Positions 17,813 through 25,859 of a DNA stretch of 64,000 nt are shown in pieces (positions within the stretch are counted from its first letter, which is position 1; every line of letters starts with the position of its first letter). Origin of the DNA: Aciduliprofundum sp. MAR08-339 (GTDB lineage Archaea > Thermoplasmatota > Thermoplasmata > Thermoplasmatales > Aciduliprofundaceae); the NCBI RefSeq assembly GCF_000327505.1, contig NC_019942.1, positions 558,001-622,000 of the forward strand, read 5' to 3'. Both the position numbers and the translations under genes were made by a program. The notes beneath the pieces are model-generated. The model did not search any database. It was not told the origin of the DNA and saw only the letters and a list, made by a program, of their open reading frames with translations.

Positions 17813-18777
17813 CTGACTGGATAGGTGTGCTCATCACGGCAGGGGTCACTGCTCTGTATCTGTTTCTGGCCATAGTTATAGGTCTTCTGTTTATGGGTAT
17901 AGCCAGGAAGATAACGGCAAGGATACATAACAGGGTGGGTCCTCCAGTTTACCAGAATTTCATTGATGTTGGCAAGTTACTTGCCAAAAAGACAAATATA
18001 AAACATAACTGGATATTTGACCTGGCTCCCCTTTTTGGATTTTCAGGGGTGCTTCTGACCCTTGCATTCCTGCCAATGGGTGGCTACAGAATGCTGAGCG
18101 CGCAGGGGGATTTGATTCTTCTGCTTTACATAATGGTGATACCTGCCCTTGGCTTCGCTCTGGGTGCAGGAGCATCGGCGAATCCAAATGCGGGAGTGGG
18201 CGTCATGAGGGCCCTGACCCTTATGCTCTCCTATGAAATGCCATTTCTTCTTGTGCTTTTATCCCTAATGATTTACTACAACACCGCGTCCCTTAACGTT
18301 CTTCTTCAAAAGCAGATGGGAATGTGGGCCATTGCAGTGCTTCCTATATCCGCCCTGGCTGCGGATATGGCGCTTCAGGGTATGATGATGGAGAAACCTT
18401 TTGATATACCAATAGCCCCCCATGAAATTGCCTCGGGACCAATGGTGGAGTTCGGTGGTAATTACCTAGGTATGCTTATGCTCTACTCTGCTGGTGCTGT
18501 GGTTGTGGAAACATCTCTCTTTGTTGACCTATTCTTGGGTGGAGGTATCGTTTTGAATCTAGCCACCTACGGTATTCTTGCATACATCGTGAACTACATT
18601 GTGTGGTTCATACTTATCCTCGTTGTTTGGCTCATAGCCATATTTATAAACGCTGTGTTTCCAAGGTTCAGAATTGAGCAGGCCTTCAAGTTCTACTGGA
18701 AATGGCCAACCATAATTGCCATAATCGGGCTGGCGCAGGCGTATATAATGAGCGTGTTCCTGGGGGTGGTACCATGA
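17809..18777 (+). CDS. NuoH-like membrane anchor subunit (MbxM-like)
   Basis: ATG 17809 (ATGA overlap) gives 322 residues with about eight helices of the respiratory complex I subunit 1 family. Signature stretches are ARIHNRVGPPVYQNFIDVGKLLAKK near the start, FDIPIAPHEIASGPMVEFGG, and INAVFPRFRIEQAFKFYWKWP. It joins the peripheral redox arm to the ion-pumping arm and forms the channel that transmits redox energy. Confidence 0.95.
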   Translation: MTDWIGVLITAGVTALYLFLAIVIGLLFMGIARKITARIHNRVGPPVYQNFIDVGKLLAKKTNIKHNWIFDLAPLFGFSGVLLTLAFLPMGGYRMLSAQGDLILLLYIMVIPALGFALGAGASANPNAGVGVMRALTLMLSYEMPFLLVLLSLMIYYNTASLNVLLQKQMGMWAIAVLPISALAADMALQGMMMEKPFDIPIAPHEIASGPMVEFGGNYLGMLMLYSAGAVVVETSLFVDLFLGGGIVLNLATYGILAYIVNYIVWFILILVVWLIAIFINAVFPRFRIEQAFKFYWKWPTIIAIIGLAQAYIMSVFLGVVP

Positions 18778-19316
18778 ATGAGAATCCCTTGCCAAACGTC
18801 ATACCTGAAAAGGACTGGAAAAAGATACAGAGGATGCTCTCAAAGCGTTCACTCTGGATGATTCACTTCTGCACGGGATGTGGTGCAATGGAGATGCCTC
18901 CAACAATGACCTCAAGATACGATATGGAAAGATTTGGCATAATACCCATGGCCACCCCACGTCAGGCTGATTTGCTTCTCGTTACGGGATATGTGGCCGT
19001 TAAAACCCTTAAAAGAATAGTGCGTGTTTACGAGCAGATGCAGGATCCAAAGTATGTGATAGCCTTTGGCTCATGCCCGATAAACGGTGGAATATACTGG
19101 GATTCATACAATATCATAAAGCGCCTTGACAAGTACATACCTGTGGATCTATACATTGCGGGCTGTATGCCAAGGCCTGAAGCCATAATGGATGCATTTC
19201 TTAAACTCATGAAGGATATTGACGAGGGTAAGGCCAATGGATGGATGAGATATCGCAAATATTACGAGAAGTACAAGGCTAACCAGATGCGCGTATTCAA
19301 GAGGTGGGATGAATGA
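18774..19316 (+). CDS. NuoB-like 4Fe-4S subunit (MbxJ-like)
   Basis: ATG 18774 (ATGA overlap) gives 180 residues. Four cysteines of the proximal 4Fe-4S (N2-like) cluster are present: C33 and C36 in FCTGCGAME, C100 in FGSCPINGG, and C130 in GCMPRPEA. The protein resembles the small subunit of group 4 hydrogenases and complex I and passes electrons from the ferredoxin-like subunit to the catalytic site. All cluster ligands are intact, in contrast to the large subunit. Confidence 0.96.
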   Translation: MNENPLPNVIPEKDWKKIQRMLSKRSLWMIHFCTGCGAMEMPPTMTSRYDMERFGIIPMATPRQADLLLVTGYVAVKTLKRIVRVYEQMQDPKYVIAFGSCPINGGIYWDSYNIIKRLDKYIPVDLYIAGCMPRPEAIMDAFLKLMKDIDEGKANGWMRYRKYYEKYKANQMRVFKRWDE

Positions 19317-19810
19317 AGGCAGAGGCGATATTCAAGGAGTTGGGCTTGGAATATGAGCCTATGAAGGTCAAGGGTAATAGTGCACCAAGATTCAAGGCCA
19401 GGGTAGAGCCCGATAAACTTGAGAACATAATTTTGAAATTCAAGGAAAATGGATTTAACCACTTCGTTGCCATGAGCTGTGTGGACTGGATAAAGGATGG
19501 AAATCTTGAACTCATATACCATCTCTTCAGTTACGAGCATATGGAGGATGTATTTCTCAGCATATACCTCCCAAGGGATGCTCCGGAATTCAAGAGCCTT
19601 AGACATATATTTCCTCAACTGGAGACATACGAGAGGGAGACCCATGAGATGTTTGGCGTAAATTTTGAGGGCAATGATAGGCTTGGAAATTTCATACTTG
19701 AGGACTGGAGCGATATGCCTCCAATGCGCAAGGACTTTGATACTGTGAAGTATGCCAAGGAGCATTATGAGGATGTACCCCTCGTTGAAGAGGAGGGTGA
19801 TGAGAAATGA
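19313..19810 (+). CDS. NuoC-like subunit (MbxK-like)
   Basis: The 165-residue protein carries the complex I 30-kDa subunit signature PQLETYERETHEMFGVNFEGN, preceded by the FNHFVAMSCVDWI region and followed by EDWSDMPPMRKDFDT. It has no cofactor and scaffolds the NuoB/NuoD-like catalytic subunits. It overlaps both neighbours by 4 bases. Confidence 0.94.
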   Translation: MKAEAIFKELGLEYEPMKVKGNSAPRFKARVEPDKLENIILKFKENGFNHFVAMSCVDWIKDGNLELIYHLFSYEHMEDVFLSIYLPRDAPEFKSLRHIFPQLETYERETHEMFGVNFEGNDRLGNFILEDWSDMPPMRKDFDTVKYAKEHYEDVPLVEEEGDEK

Positions 19811-20934
19811 AGGAATTTGAATTATTTGTTGGTCCTCAGCACGTTGGTGTTACGGGAAATATGATGTATCACGTCTGGGTTGATGGTGACACTGTGGTTA
19901 AGGTGGAAACCAATGTGGGATATTTGCACAGGGGTTTTGAAAAACTTATGGAGAGACGCAGTTGGCTTATGAATGTGGCTCTCATTCCAAGGATATGCGT
20001 TCCCGAGCCAGACGTGAATGAGGCAGTATATGCAATGGCCGTTGAATCGCTCATGGATTGGGACATTCCTGAGAGGGCAAAGTACATCCGTACCATTGTG
20101 CTTGAGATGGCCAGGATAAGCGGACATCTTCTCGCAATAAGTGGATATGCTGGCGCCATAGGTCTCTACACCCTGCCAAACTGGGCAATAGGTGACAGGG
20201 ACTACCTCCTTGATCTCTTTGAGCAACTGACTGGAGCAAGGGTGTATCACATATTCATATTCCCTGGAGGCGTGCGCTGGGATCTGCCCGATGGATTCCT
20301 TCGCAAATTGAAAAAGGTTTTGGATTACCTTGAAGAAAGATTGAAACTCTACGATGAGGTTATGTTCCGAAACGAGATATTCTTCCGCAGGGCCATTGAT
20401 GTGGGGGTGATTCCCAAGGATAAGGCAATAGAGTGGGGAGTAACGGGGCCAAATCTCAGAGCCTGCGGATATCCGTATGATGTGAGAAAGGTGGATCCCT
20501 ACGCCGCCTATCCTGATCTGGAGTTTGAGATTCCCCATTATCCCAAATTTGGAGAGTTTGAAGCCTACGGGCACGGATGCGATGCCTATTCCCGTATGAT
20601 TGTGAGGCGCTTGGAAATAGAACAGAGTATAAGGATTCTAAGACAGATTATAAAGAAGATACCGGAGGGACCTCACACGCTCAAACTTCCAAATCCTCTC
20701 GCCTGGAAGGTTCCTGCAGGTTATGCATTTGCCCGTGTGGAGAGTTCAAAGGGCGAATTTGGATATCTTGTTGTCAGCGATGGTGGAAAGATGCCTTACA
20801 GGGTACATGTGCGTGGCCCATCCTACACCCATGGGATAAATGTGATTGAGAAGATCTCACCCGGATTGAACATTGCTGATTTCTCGCCCACGGCATTCAG
20901 TCTTGACGTTTGCCCGCCGGATATTGAGAGGTGA
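19807..20934 (+). CDS. NuoD/NiFe-hydrogenase-like large subunit with half-lost cysteine motifs (MbxL-like)
   Basis: The 375-residue protein has the group 4 large-subunit fold (GPQHVGVTGNMMYHV, YLHRGFEKLMERRSW, RISGHLLAISG). True NiFe hydrogenases have RxCGxC near the N-terminus and DPCxxC at the C-terminus. Here the motifs are RICVPE (C64, E67) and DVCPPD (C369, D372), so one Cys of each pair is gone. Known Mbx/MBS large subunits of Thermococcales also lack two of the four ligands and act in sulfane sulfur (polysulfide) reduction rather than hydrogen production. I therefore read it as a sulfane reductase subunit. Complex I NuoD lacks all four. Confidence 0.93.
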   Translation: MKEFELFVGPQHVGVTGNMMYHVWVDGDTVVKVETNVGYLHRGFEKLMERRSWLMNVALIPRICVPEPDVNEAVYAMAVESLMDWDIPERAKYIRTIVLEMARISGHLLAISGYAGAIGLYTLPNWAIGDRDYLLDLFEQLTGARVYHIFIFPGGVRWDLPDGFLRKLKKVLDYLEERLKLYDEVMFRNEIFFRRAIDVGVIPKDKAIEWGVTGPNLRACGYPYDVRKVDPYAAYPDLEFEIPHYPKFGEFEAYGHGCDAYSRMIVRRLEIEQSIRILRQIIKKIPEGPHTLKLPNPLAWKVPAGYAFARVESSKGEFGYLVVSDGGKMPYRVHVRGPSYTHGINVIEKISPGLNIADFSPTAFSLDVCPPDIER

Positions 20935-20938
20935 TAAA

Positions 20939-21424
20939 ATGAGTATAGTTAAGCCATTTAAGGCATTAAAGCATCTTGGTAGGAAGCCGCATACCGTCAG
21001 ATATCCGTATCAGAAGCATACCGATATTGAGGGACTAGAGTTACCTACCGAGAGATACAGGGGTTTTCATTCAAATAACATTGAAACCTGTATTGGCTGT
21101 CAGATGTGTGCCAAGGTCTGCCCAGCAAATGCCATTACCTATGTGAAGATTGAGAACTCTGGGAAGAAGGGATTGAAGTGGAGACCCGTTATAGATTATG
21201 GAAGATGCTGCTACTGCGGTTTCTGCACGGACATATGCCCCACAAAATCTCTGATTCTCACTCCCAGGTACGAACTTGTGACGGAGAATATTGAGGAGTT
21301 CAAGTTCATACCCACATACCAGATCAGGGAGGGAAAGGATAAGGCAATACATATGGATGAGGTTCTCTTCAAGCCAGAAGATTATGTACCTCCAGAGCCA
21401 AAGGAGGAGAAAGAGAAAACTTAA
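20939..21424 (+). CDS. NuoI-like ferredoxin-type subunit (MbxN-like)
   Basis: The 161-residue protein has two complete 4Fe-4S motifs: C51, C54, C57, C61 (CIGCQMCAKVCP) and C90, C93, C96, C100 (CCYCGFCTDICP). It receives electrons from reduced ferredoxin and passes them to the NuoB-like subunit. ATG 20939 lies four bases after the large-subunit stop. It is the last gene of the operon; a T-rich stretch (21437-21447) follows shortly after. Confidence 0.95.
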   Translation: MSIVKPFKALKHLGRKPHTVRYPYQKHTDIEGLELPTERYRGFHSNNIETCIGCQMCAKVCPANAITYVKIENSGKKGLKWRPVIDYGRCCYCGFCTDICPTKSLILTPRYELVTENIEEFKFIPTYQIREGKDKAIHMDEVLFKPEDYVPPEPKEEKEKT

Positions 21425-21449
21425 TAATCTCTCAATTTTTCCCAATTTT

Positions 21450-21743
21450 ATGAGATTGTATCCTTTCAAAAGAGGGCACAAGAAGGGCATTGATGAAATT
21501 GAGGTAATAATGAAGGAGATTTTCGGAGATGTGAGCAGGGAGAATGGACACCTTCTTGCCTCCTATGGAGCACTTGAGAAAATTGAAATTTGGATTGAAG
21601 AGGGTAAGATGGCTGCGGAGACAAAGAGCAGGAAAGTGGAGAGTTCAATTTCACAGGAAACTTTGAAGCGCTGGAACGATTTTCTTTTCAGGGTTACTGG
21701 CTATACTGCCAAGGAGAGGAAGAAGAGGATGACCAAAACATAA
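21450..21743 (+). CDS. Conserved hypothetical protein (97 aa)
   Basis: I do not recognise this 97-residue protein. It begins MRLYPFKRGHKKGIDEIE, contains a possible alpha/beta fold (EVIMKEIF, KIEIWIEEGKMAAETKS) and ends with a basic segment (KERKKRMTKT). ATG 21450 is preferred because a TATA-like CTTAATAAT (21419-21427) lies about 25 bases upstream, giving a leaderless message. The frame is open upstream only inside the previous gene. It sits between the Mbx operon and tRNA-Arg. Confidence 0.7.
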   Translation: MRLYPFKRGHKKGIDEIEVIMKEIFGDVSRENGHLLASYGALEKIEIWIEEGKMAAETKSRKVESSISQETLKRWNDFLFRVTGYTAKERKKRMTKT

Positions 21744-21772
21744 ATAAATGGGATCAATTATCCCTATCCTGT

Positions 21773-21902
21773 GCCCGAGTGGGGTAGCTTGGATATCCTA
21801 GGGGCCTGCGGAAAGCCCCTTTCTTAAAAAGAAAGCGGCTTTATCTGGAAAGAAGGGGTTTGCAGGCAGCCCCGGACCCGGGTTCGAATCCCGGCTCGGG
21901 CA
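21773..21902 (+). tRNA. tRNA-Arg (GCG) with intron
   Basis: Acceptor arms GCCCGAG (21773-21779) and CTCGGGC pair, and the discriminator A is 21902. The anticodon stem GGGGC (21801-21805) pairs with GCCCC around the loop CTGCGG|A, giving anticodon GCG (21808-21810). A 56-nt intron (21812-21867) interrupts after position 37. It contains a nested hairpin (AAAGCC...GGCTTT enclosing CTTTCTT...AAGAAAG). The T-loop is TTCGAAT and CCA is not encoded. Confidence 0.95.
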
Positions 21903-21976
21903 CTGATACGTATTTTATCCATTTGTTGAAAAAATATATATCTCACTAAGCCATGATTTTGCCTGGAGTGATTAAA

Positions 21977-23038
21977 ATGATCAGCAAAAAGCTTATGGGC
22001 ATCATCTCTGTGCTTATTTTGATTGTGGCAATGGTGGCTGGCTATGTTTACTTCACTCGGGGGAGTGAGGAGATAAAACCCATGGAAATTTCACCTTCCA
22101 ATTGGGATGGAAATGGAATACTTCTCAACACGGGAAGCAAGATATATCTTCTGGGGACCTCGGATAAAGGTGAGAATACAACTCTTCACATAGTGTCCAT
22201 TTCCTCCAGTGGAGACATTTCATTTGGCAATACCAGTGAAATCCAAACGCTTTCAGGGCATCCAGTGTATTTCAGCAAGGTGAAACTTGGGAATAAATTC
22301 TATGTGGCAATTGCAATGAACAACGACACGAGCAGCAATACTGCCGTCACAGAGATTATTGAGCTAAGCGAGAGAGGAAAGATGCTTTCCACCCACTGGC
22401 TCAGAAATGTTCTTGTGTATTCCATCTCGGAAAACGATGGGAAATTTTACATGATGGGTTTGAATGGCAGCACGGCCACTCTACTGATGACCACTGATTT
22501 CAGGAGTTACGTTGTCATAAAATCCATTGAAAATGTTAAATTTATCATGGGCAGCTATTTCATGCAATATGGCGCGAATTTCTATCTCACATATCTGCTC
22601 TCTCTGAAAAACGATATTAATGATGACCTGTCGCTGATAAGAATATCTGGTAACAGTACCGAATGCATTTTTCACAGCAAACCCCATACTCCCATCATAT
22701 ATTCCTACGCATCGCAGGGAAAGCTGTATCTCTATGTACCCATGAAGAATAGCATTGAACTTTACATAATTTCCCCTGATGGAAAAAATATGGGAGAGCG
22801 TGTTGTAGCATTGCCATTCTATCATTCCACCAGTGGAATAACCTTCGGTGTTGGGCCAGAGAGAACCCTCATGTACTCAAAGGACGGTGTGCATTTCACT
22901 GGATTTTACAAGTTGGATGGTGTGCAGATAGATTATTTACAACCCACCAGTACCATTATAAATGAAAAGCTTTACATAGCCGCTCTGGTCAATGAAAGCC
23001 CGGAAATTCTGGAATTTGACCTCTCCTCCAAACTCTGA
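21977..23038 (+). CDS. Membrane-anchored extracytoplasmic protein, unknown function
   Basis: The product is 353 residues, with a single N-terminal helix (about 7-26) followed by an extracytoplasmic domain. The domain is rich in short strands and in Asn-x-Ser/Thr sites, with a blade-like repetition (LGTSDKGENTTLHIVSISSSGDI, MMGLNGSTATLLM, YVPMKNSIELYIISPDGK) suggesting a beta-propeller. ATG 21977 has GGAGTGAT just upstream and lies beyond the expected transcript start from the TATA at about 21933-21939. The ATG at 21953 would lie before that start. No enzyme motif is visible. Confidence 0.7.
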   Translation: MISKKLMGIISVLILIVAMVAGYVYFTRGSEEIKPMEISPSNWDGNGILLNTGSKIYLLGTSDKGENTTLHIVSISSSGDISFGNTSEIQTLSGHPVYFSKVKLGNKFYVAIAMNNDTSSNTAVTEIIELSERGKMLSTHWLRNVLVYSISENDGKFYMMGLNGSTATLLMTTDFRSYVVIKSIENVKFIMGSYFMQYGANFYLTYLLSLKNDINDDLSLIRISGNSTECIFHSKPHTPIIYSYASQGKLYLYVPMKNSIELYIISPDGKNMGERVVALPFYHSTSGITFGVGPERTLMYSKDGVHFTGFYKLDGVQIDYLQPTSTIINEKLYIAALVNESPEILEFDLSSKL

Positions 23039-23043
23039 TTTTT

Positions 23044-23712
23044 TCATTTTCCAAGGCAGTAAAGTTTGTAAGGTATGCCTGGAACTATTCTGCTCTTTCC
23101 TTTAAACATCTTCTTCACGGCATACCTCGCCACTTTATCCGGGGAGAGCATTATCCTCTCAAGCCCCTTGGTAGGCATACCTGCATTTTTGAAGAAATTG
23201 GTGCGCGTTGGACCGAGGAGAAGATGGGATATTTTTATTCCTTCAGGCAATTCTCTTTTCAAACTTCTTGTGAAATGAGCCACATAGGATTTGGATCCTG
23301 CGTAAACGCTCAATTTTTTCTGTGCTCTGCAGGCTGCCACAGAGGATATGTTCAGGATGTAGCCTCTCTTATTCACATCTATGAATTTCTTTGTGAGATG
23401 GGTCAATGCCACCACATTCAACATAAGCATATCTTCAATTTCATTCCAATTCTGCTCGGAGAGTTTTCCATAAAGCCCAAATCCAGCGTTGTTTACCAGA
23501 ACATCGGGTTTGTACTCTTCAATTATCTTTCCTGCCTCCAGGTATCTTTTTGAGAGATCCATGGCGAACCATTCTCCATCAAGCGTGATGGCAGCTTTTT
23601 GTAACTTCTCCTCATCTCTCGCAATTAATATTGGCCTGTATCCCCTCTCCTTTAACTCCCTGGCTATGAAGAATCCAAGTCCACTTGAACCGCCCGTTAT
23701 CAAGGCCCACAT
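23044..23712 (-). CDS. Short-chain dehydrogenase/reductase (SDR)
   Basis: The 222-residue classical SDR has the nucleotide-binding motif TGGSSGLG (about 6-13), NNAG (about 75-78), the active-site Ser in LNISSVAA, and YAGSK (Tyr and Lys of the catalytic set). The missing basic residue after the first strand leaves NAD versus NADP preference open. The C-terminal region (LLLGPTRTNFFKNAGMP) matches the DltE/SDR type that often acts on lipids or polyols. Substrate is unknown. It is convergent with the preceding gene, with only 5 bases between the two stop codons. Confidence 0.9.
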   Translation of the reverse strand: MWALITGGSSGLGFFIARELKERGYRPILIARDEEKLQKAAITLDGEWFAMDLSKRYLEAGKIIEEYKPDVLVNNAGFGLYGKLSEQNWNEIEDMLMLNVVALTHLTKKFIDVNKRGYILNISSVAACRAQKKLSVYAGSKSYVAHFTRSLKRELPEGIKISHLLLGPTRTNFFKNAGMPTKGLERIMLSPDKVARYAVKKMFKGKSRIVPGIPYKLYCLGK

Positions 23713-23754
23713 GGGCGGAAATGGGTTTAAATATATCTAAATCTTTCCACGCAT

Positions 23755-23979
23755 ATGGATCTTGAACTCAATGATGTGGACGAAAATACCCGGTTTGAGG
23801 TCAAACTTCAGATATCACTCTACAACACCGCCCTGAAGGTTTTCAGGGAAGACAGGAAGGAGGATTTTGAAAGGTATATGCTTGAAAGGGTCGAAAAGAT
23901 AAAAAGAATTCTGGGTATTGAGGTGCAGAGTTTTAGAGTTCTGGAAAACGGAAACGTTATATTTGAGGTGCGGGAATGA
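23755..23979 (+). CDS. Small conserved hypothetical protein (74 aa)
   Basis: The 74-residue protein is mostly helical and highly charged (YNTALKVFREDRKEDFERYMLERVEKIKRIL), ending in two short strands (VQSFRVLENGNVIFEVRE). I do not recognise a family. It has its own TATA-like AAATATATCT (about 23729-23738) and starts near-leaderless at 23755. Its stop overlaps the start of the TatD-like hydrolase gene (ATGA), so the two are translationally coupled and may work together. Confidence 0.75.
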   Translation: MDLELNDVDENTRFEVKLQISLYNTALKVFREDRKEDFERYMLERVEKIKRILGIEVQSFRVLENGNVIFEVRE

Positions 23980-24803
23980 TAGTGTTTGACAACCACCTCC
24001 ATCTTCAGTTCCACGGGGAGAATGTTCTTGCTGTTAAAAGATTTGAAAAGCTTGGAGGTACGCACATAAACCTCACCAATGTGCCAAACCCTAACTACAA
24101 GAAGGATGAGGATTATTATCGCAGGATTTATGAAGACACGTTCAAACTCGCAGACATGGTGCGCGCGCATACATCTGTTAAGGTGCTTGTTACCATAGGC
24201 CCGTATCCTGTGGATATGGTTGAGCTGGTTAATGATGGAAAATCTGTTGCGGAAGCGAAGGAATTTATGATTCATGGGCTTGAAATTGCAGAAGAGTTCA
24301 TTGAGAGCGGCATGGCGCATGCCATCGGCGAGATTGGAAGACCGCATTTTCCCGTAAGCGATGAGATCTGGAATGCGAGCAATGAGGTAATAGGGGAGGG
24401 CATGAAAATAGCAAAAAATCTCGGTGTGCCTGTGGTTCTCCACACCGAGAGTGCCACGGAAAAAACATGGAAGGATCTGGCTTCTCTGGCAGACCGCGCA
24501 GGTTTGCAGAGGGATATGGTAATAAAGCATTACTCGCCCCCTGTAGTGGATGAGAGAAATGGGGGAATATTTCCTTCGGTGCTCGCCTCAAGAAAGAATG
24601 TGAGGGAAGCCATTTCTCAAGGTACAAGATTTCTCCTTGAGACGGATTTCATGGACGAGCCAACGAGAAAGAACGCGGTGCTGCCTATAGAATCCGTGCC
24701 TAAGAGAGCAAAGTGGATCGTGCAGGAGTACGGCAAGGAAAAATGGTGCAGAATAATGGAGAATGCAAAAAGAATTTACAAAACATTTGAGGAATGGTCT
24801 TAA
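23976..24803 (+). CDS. TatD-like metal-dependent hydrolase
   Basis: The 275-residue amidohydrolase-fold protein shows metal ligands in order: DNHLHL (HxH, about 5-10), GEIGRPH, VVLHTESA, IKHYSPP and LLETDFMD. This matches the archaeal TatD-related branch. Family members are deoxyribonucleases or phosphoesterases, but the archaeal branch is poorly characterised. The preceding 74-residue gene overlaps it by 4 bases. Confidence 0.88.
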   Translation: MIVFDNHLHLQFHGENVLAVKRFEKLGGTHINLTNVPNPNYKKDEDYYRRIYEDTFKLADMVRAHTSVKVLVTIGPYPVDMVELVNDGKSVAEAKEFMIHGLEIAEEFIESGMAHAIGEIGRPHFPVSDEIWNASNEVIGEGMKIAKNLGVPVVLHTESATEKTWKDLASLADRAGLQRDMVIKHYSPPVVDERNGGIFPSVLASRKNVREAISQGTRFLLETDFMDEPTRKNAVLPIESVPKRAKWIVQEYGKEKWCRIMENAKRIYKTFEEWS

Positions 24804-24826
24804 TATATTTGTTCCATTTTCCACCC

Positions 24827-25300
24827 ATGAACTTCAAAGATCTCCTTGATTATGCTGGTAGGTTGAAGAGGATAAAACGCACAGGATGGGTTGTTCGGGG
24901 AATACCTGAGCCTGAGAGCATAGCAGACCATTCTTATCGTGCTGCACTTTTGGGTTATTTTCTCGCGTTGGAAAGGGGCCTTGATGCTGGAAAGGTTGCG
25001 GGTATGCTCCTCGTTCACGATATGGGCGAATCACTCATAGGTGATATCACACCCGAGGGAGAGATGTTTATGGAAAAGATTGAGGCCGAGGATAAGGCGA
25101 TGAAATTTCTGGCGGATAAAATAGGGAGCAGGAAAATATATGAATTGTGGAGAGAGTTTAATTACGGAAAATCTCCGGAGGCCGAACTGGCAAGGGAGGT
25201 TGACAAGGCTGAGATGGCCTATCAGGCCCTGGAATACTCAAATATGGGATTTCCTATTTATAGGGACATGTTAAAATACCTTCCAGACTATTTGAAATGA
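24827..25300 (+). CDS. HD-domain phosphohydrolase, YfbR/HDDC2 type (5'-deoxynucleotidase-like)
   Basis: The 157-residue protein carries the HD signature of the 5'-deoxynucleotidase family. ESIADHSYRAALL has the first His, LLVHDMGESLIGDI the HD pair, and EVDKAEMAYQALEY the distal Asp. Family members remove phosphate from dNMPs. ATG 24827 is preferred: TTAATATATTT (24800-24810) forms a TATA box about 25 bases upstream, and the conserved protein starts here. Confidence 0.9.
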   Translation: MNFKDLLDYAGRLKRIKRTGWVVRGIPEPESIADHSYRAALLGYFLALERGLDAGKVAGMLLVHDMGESLIGDITPEGEMFMEKIEAEDKAMKFLADKIGSRKIYELWREFNYGKSPEAELAREVDKAEMAYQALEYSNMGFPIYRDMLKYLPDYLK

Positions 25301-25338
25301 GGGCATAGATTTTTATACATCCCTCCTCTTCACAATTT

Positions 25339-25644
25339 ATGGACGAGGAATACTGCAAATTGCTTGAAGAGTATGTGGAGCATTTGAGCATGGCTCTGAT
25401 AGTGGATATGATGAAGAGGGGAGTTTTCAAGGATAGTGCAACAGAGATTAAGTTGGAGAAAAAATTTGTGGATGAGGTAAAGAAGGAGTATGCAAATCTG
25501 GATGTTGAAGATGAGGAAGAAAGGGCTGTTGCCGCAGTTCTCAATGCTCTCTCAAATTATTATGGCAGTGATATGTACGAGGAGGAGATGCTCGCTAGAG
25601 CCAACATAATTTTGAATTTCATAGGTGATGAACTGGAAAAATAA
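25339..25644 (+). CDS. Hypothetical acidic helical protein (101 aa)
   Basis: This is a 101-residue, strongly acidic, all-helical protein with no recognisable family (EEYVEHLSMALIVDMMKRGVF, EERAVAAVLNALSNYYG, EEEMLARANIILNFIGDELEK). A TATA-like TTTTTATACA (about 25310-25319) precedes ATG 25339 at leaderless distance, which supports expression. It lies between the HD-domain gene and tRNA-Gln. Confidence 0.7.
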   Translation: MDEEYCKLLEEYVEHLSMALIVDMMKRGVFKDSATEIKLEKKFVDEVKKEYANLDVEDEEERAVAAVLNALSNYYGSDMYEEEMLARANIILNFIGDELEK

Positions 25645-25672
25645 AAATTAAAATATCTGAAAAATATTGCAC

Positions 25673-25690
25673 CGTAGCCCCGTGGTGTAG
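25673..25690 (+). repeat. Partial copy of the tRNA-Gln 5' end
   Basis: The 18 bases CGTAGCCCCGTGGTGTAG recur exactly at 25732-25749, which is the upstream flank plus the first 15 bases of tRNA-Gln. The 41 bases between the copies are G+C-rich and contain a GCACC/GGTGC hairpin (about 25693-25706), but no anticodon arm or T-arm. It looks like a broken duplicate of the tRNA 5' half. Confidence 0.8.
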
Positions 25691-25734
25691 TGAGCACCGG
25701 CAGGTGCGAACTAGCCCCGGAGCAAGCAGAGCGT

Positions 25735-25855
25735 AGCCCCGTGGTGTAGCGGTCAAGCATGCGGGACTTTGGTGGAGCCCCTTTGGAAAAGGTGCTCTAC
25801 CCCCAAAGGGCTTCGAGGACATCCCGCGACGGGGGTTCGAATCCTCCCGGGGCTG
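25735..25855 (+). tRNA. tRNA-Gln (TTG) with intron
   Basis: Acceptor arms AGCCCCG (25735-25741) and CGGGGCT (25848-25854) pair, and the discriminator is G 25855. The anticodon stem CGGGA pairs with TCCCG around the loop CTTTGG|A, giving anticodon TTG (25769-25771). A 48-nt intron (25773-25820) interrupts after position 37 and can form a long hairpin (AGCCCCTTTGG with CCAAAGGGCT). The T-loop is TTCGAAT and CCA is not encoded. Confidence 0.95.
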
Positions 25856-25859
25856 CTAC

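Noticed and set aside
19822-20574. 250-codon open frame antisense to the NuoD-like gene
   Set aside because: It mirrors the coding strand of a well-identified gene and has no plausible start signals.
19807-20934. Annotation of the large subunit as an active NiFe hydrogenase
   Set aside because: Only two of four metal-binding Cys are present (C64, C369), so the NiFe site cannot form as in hydrogenases.
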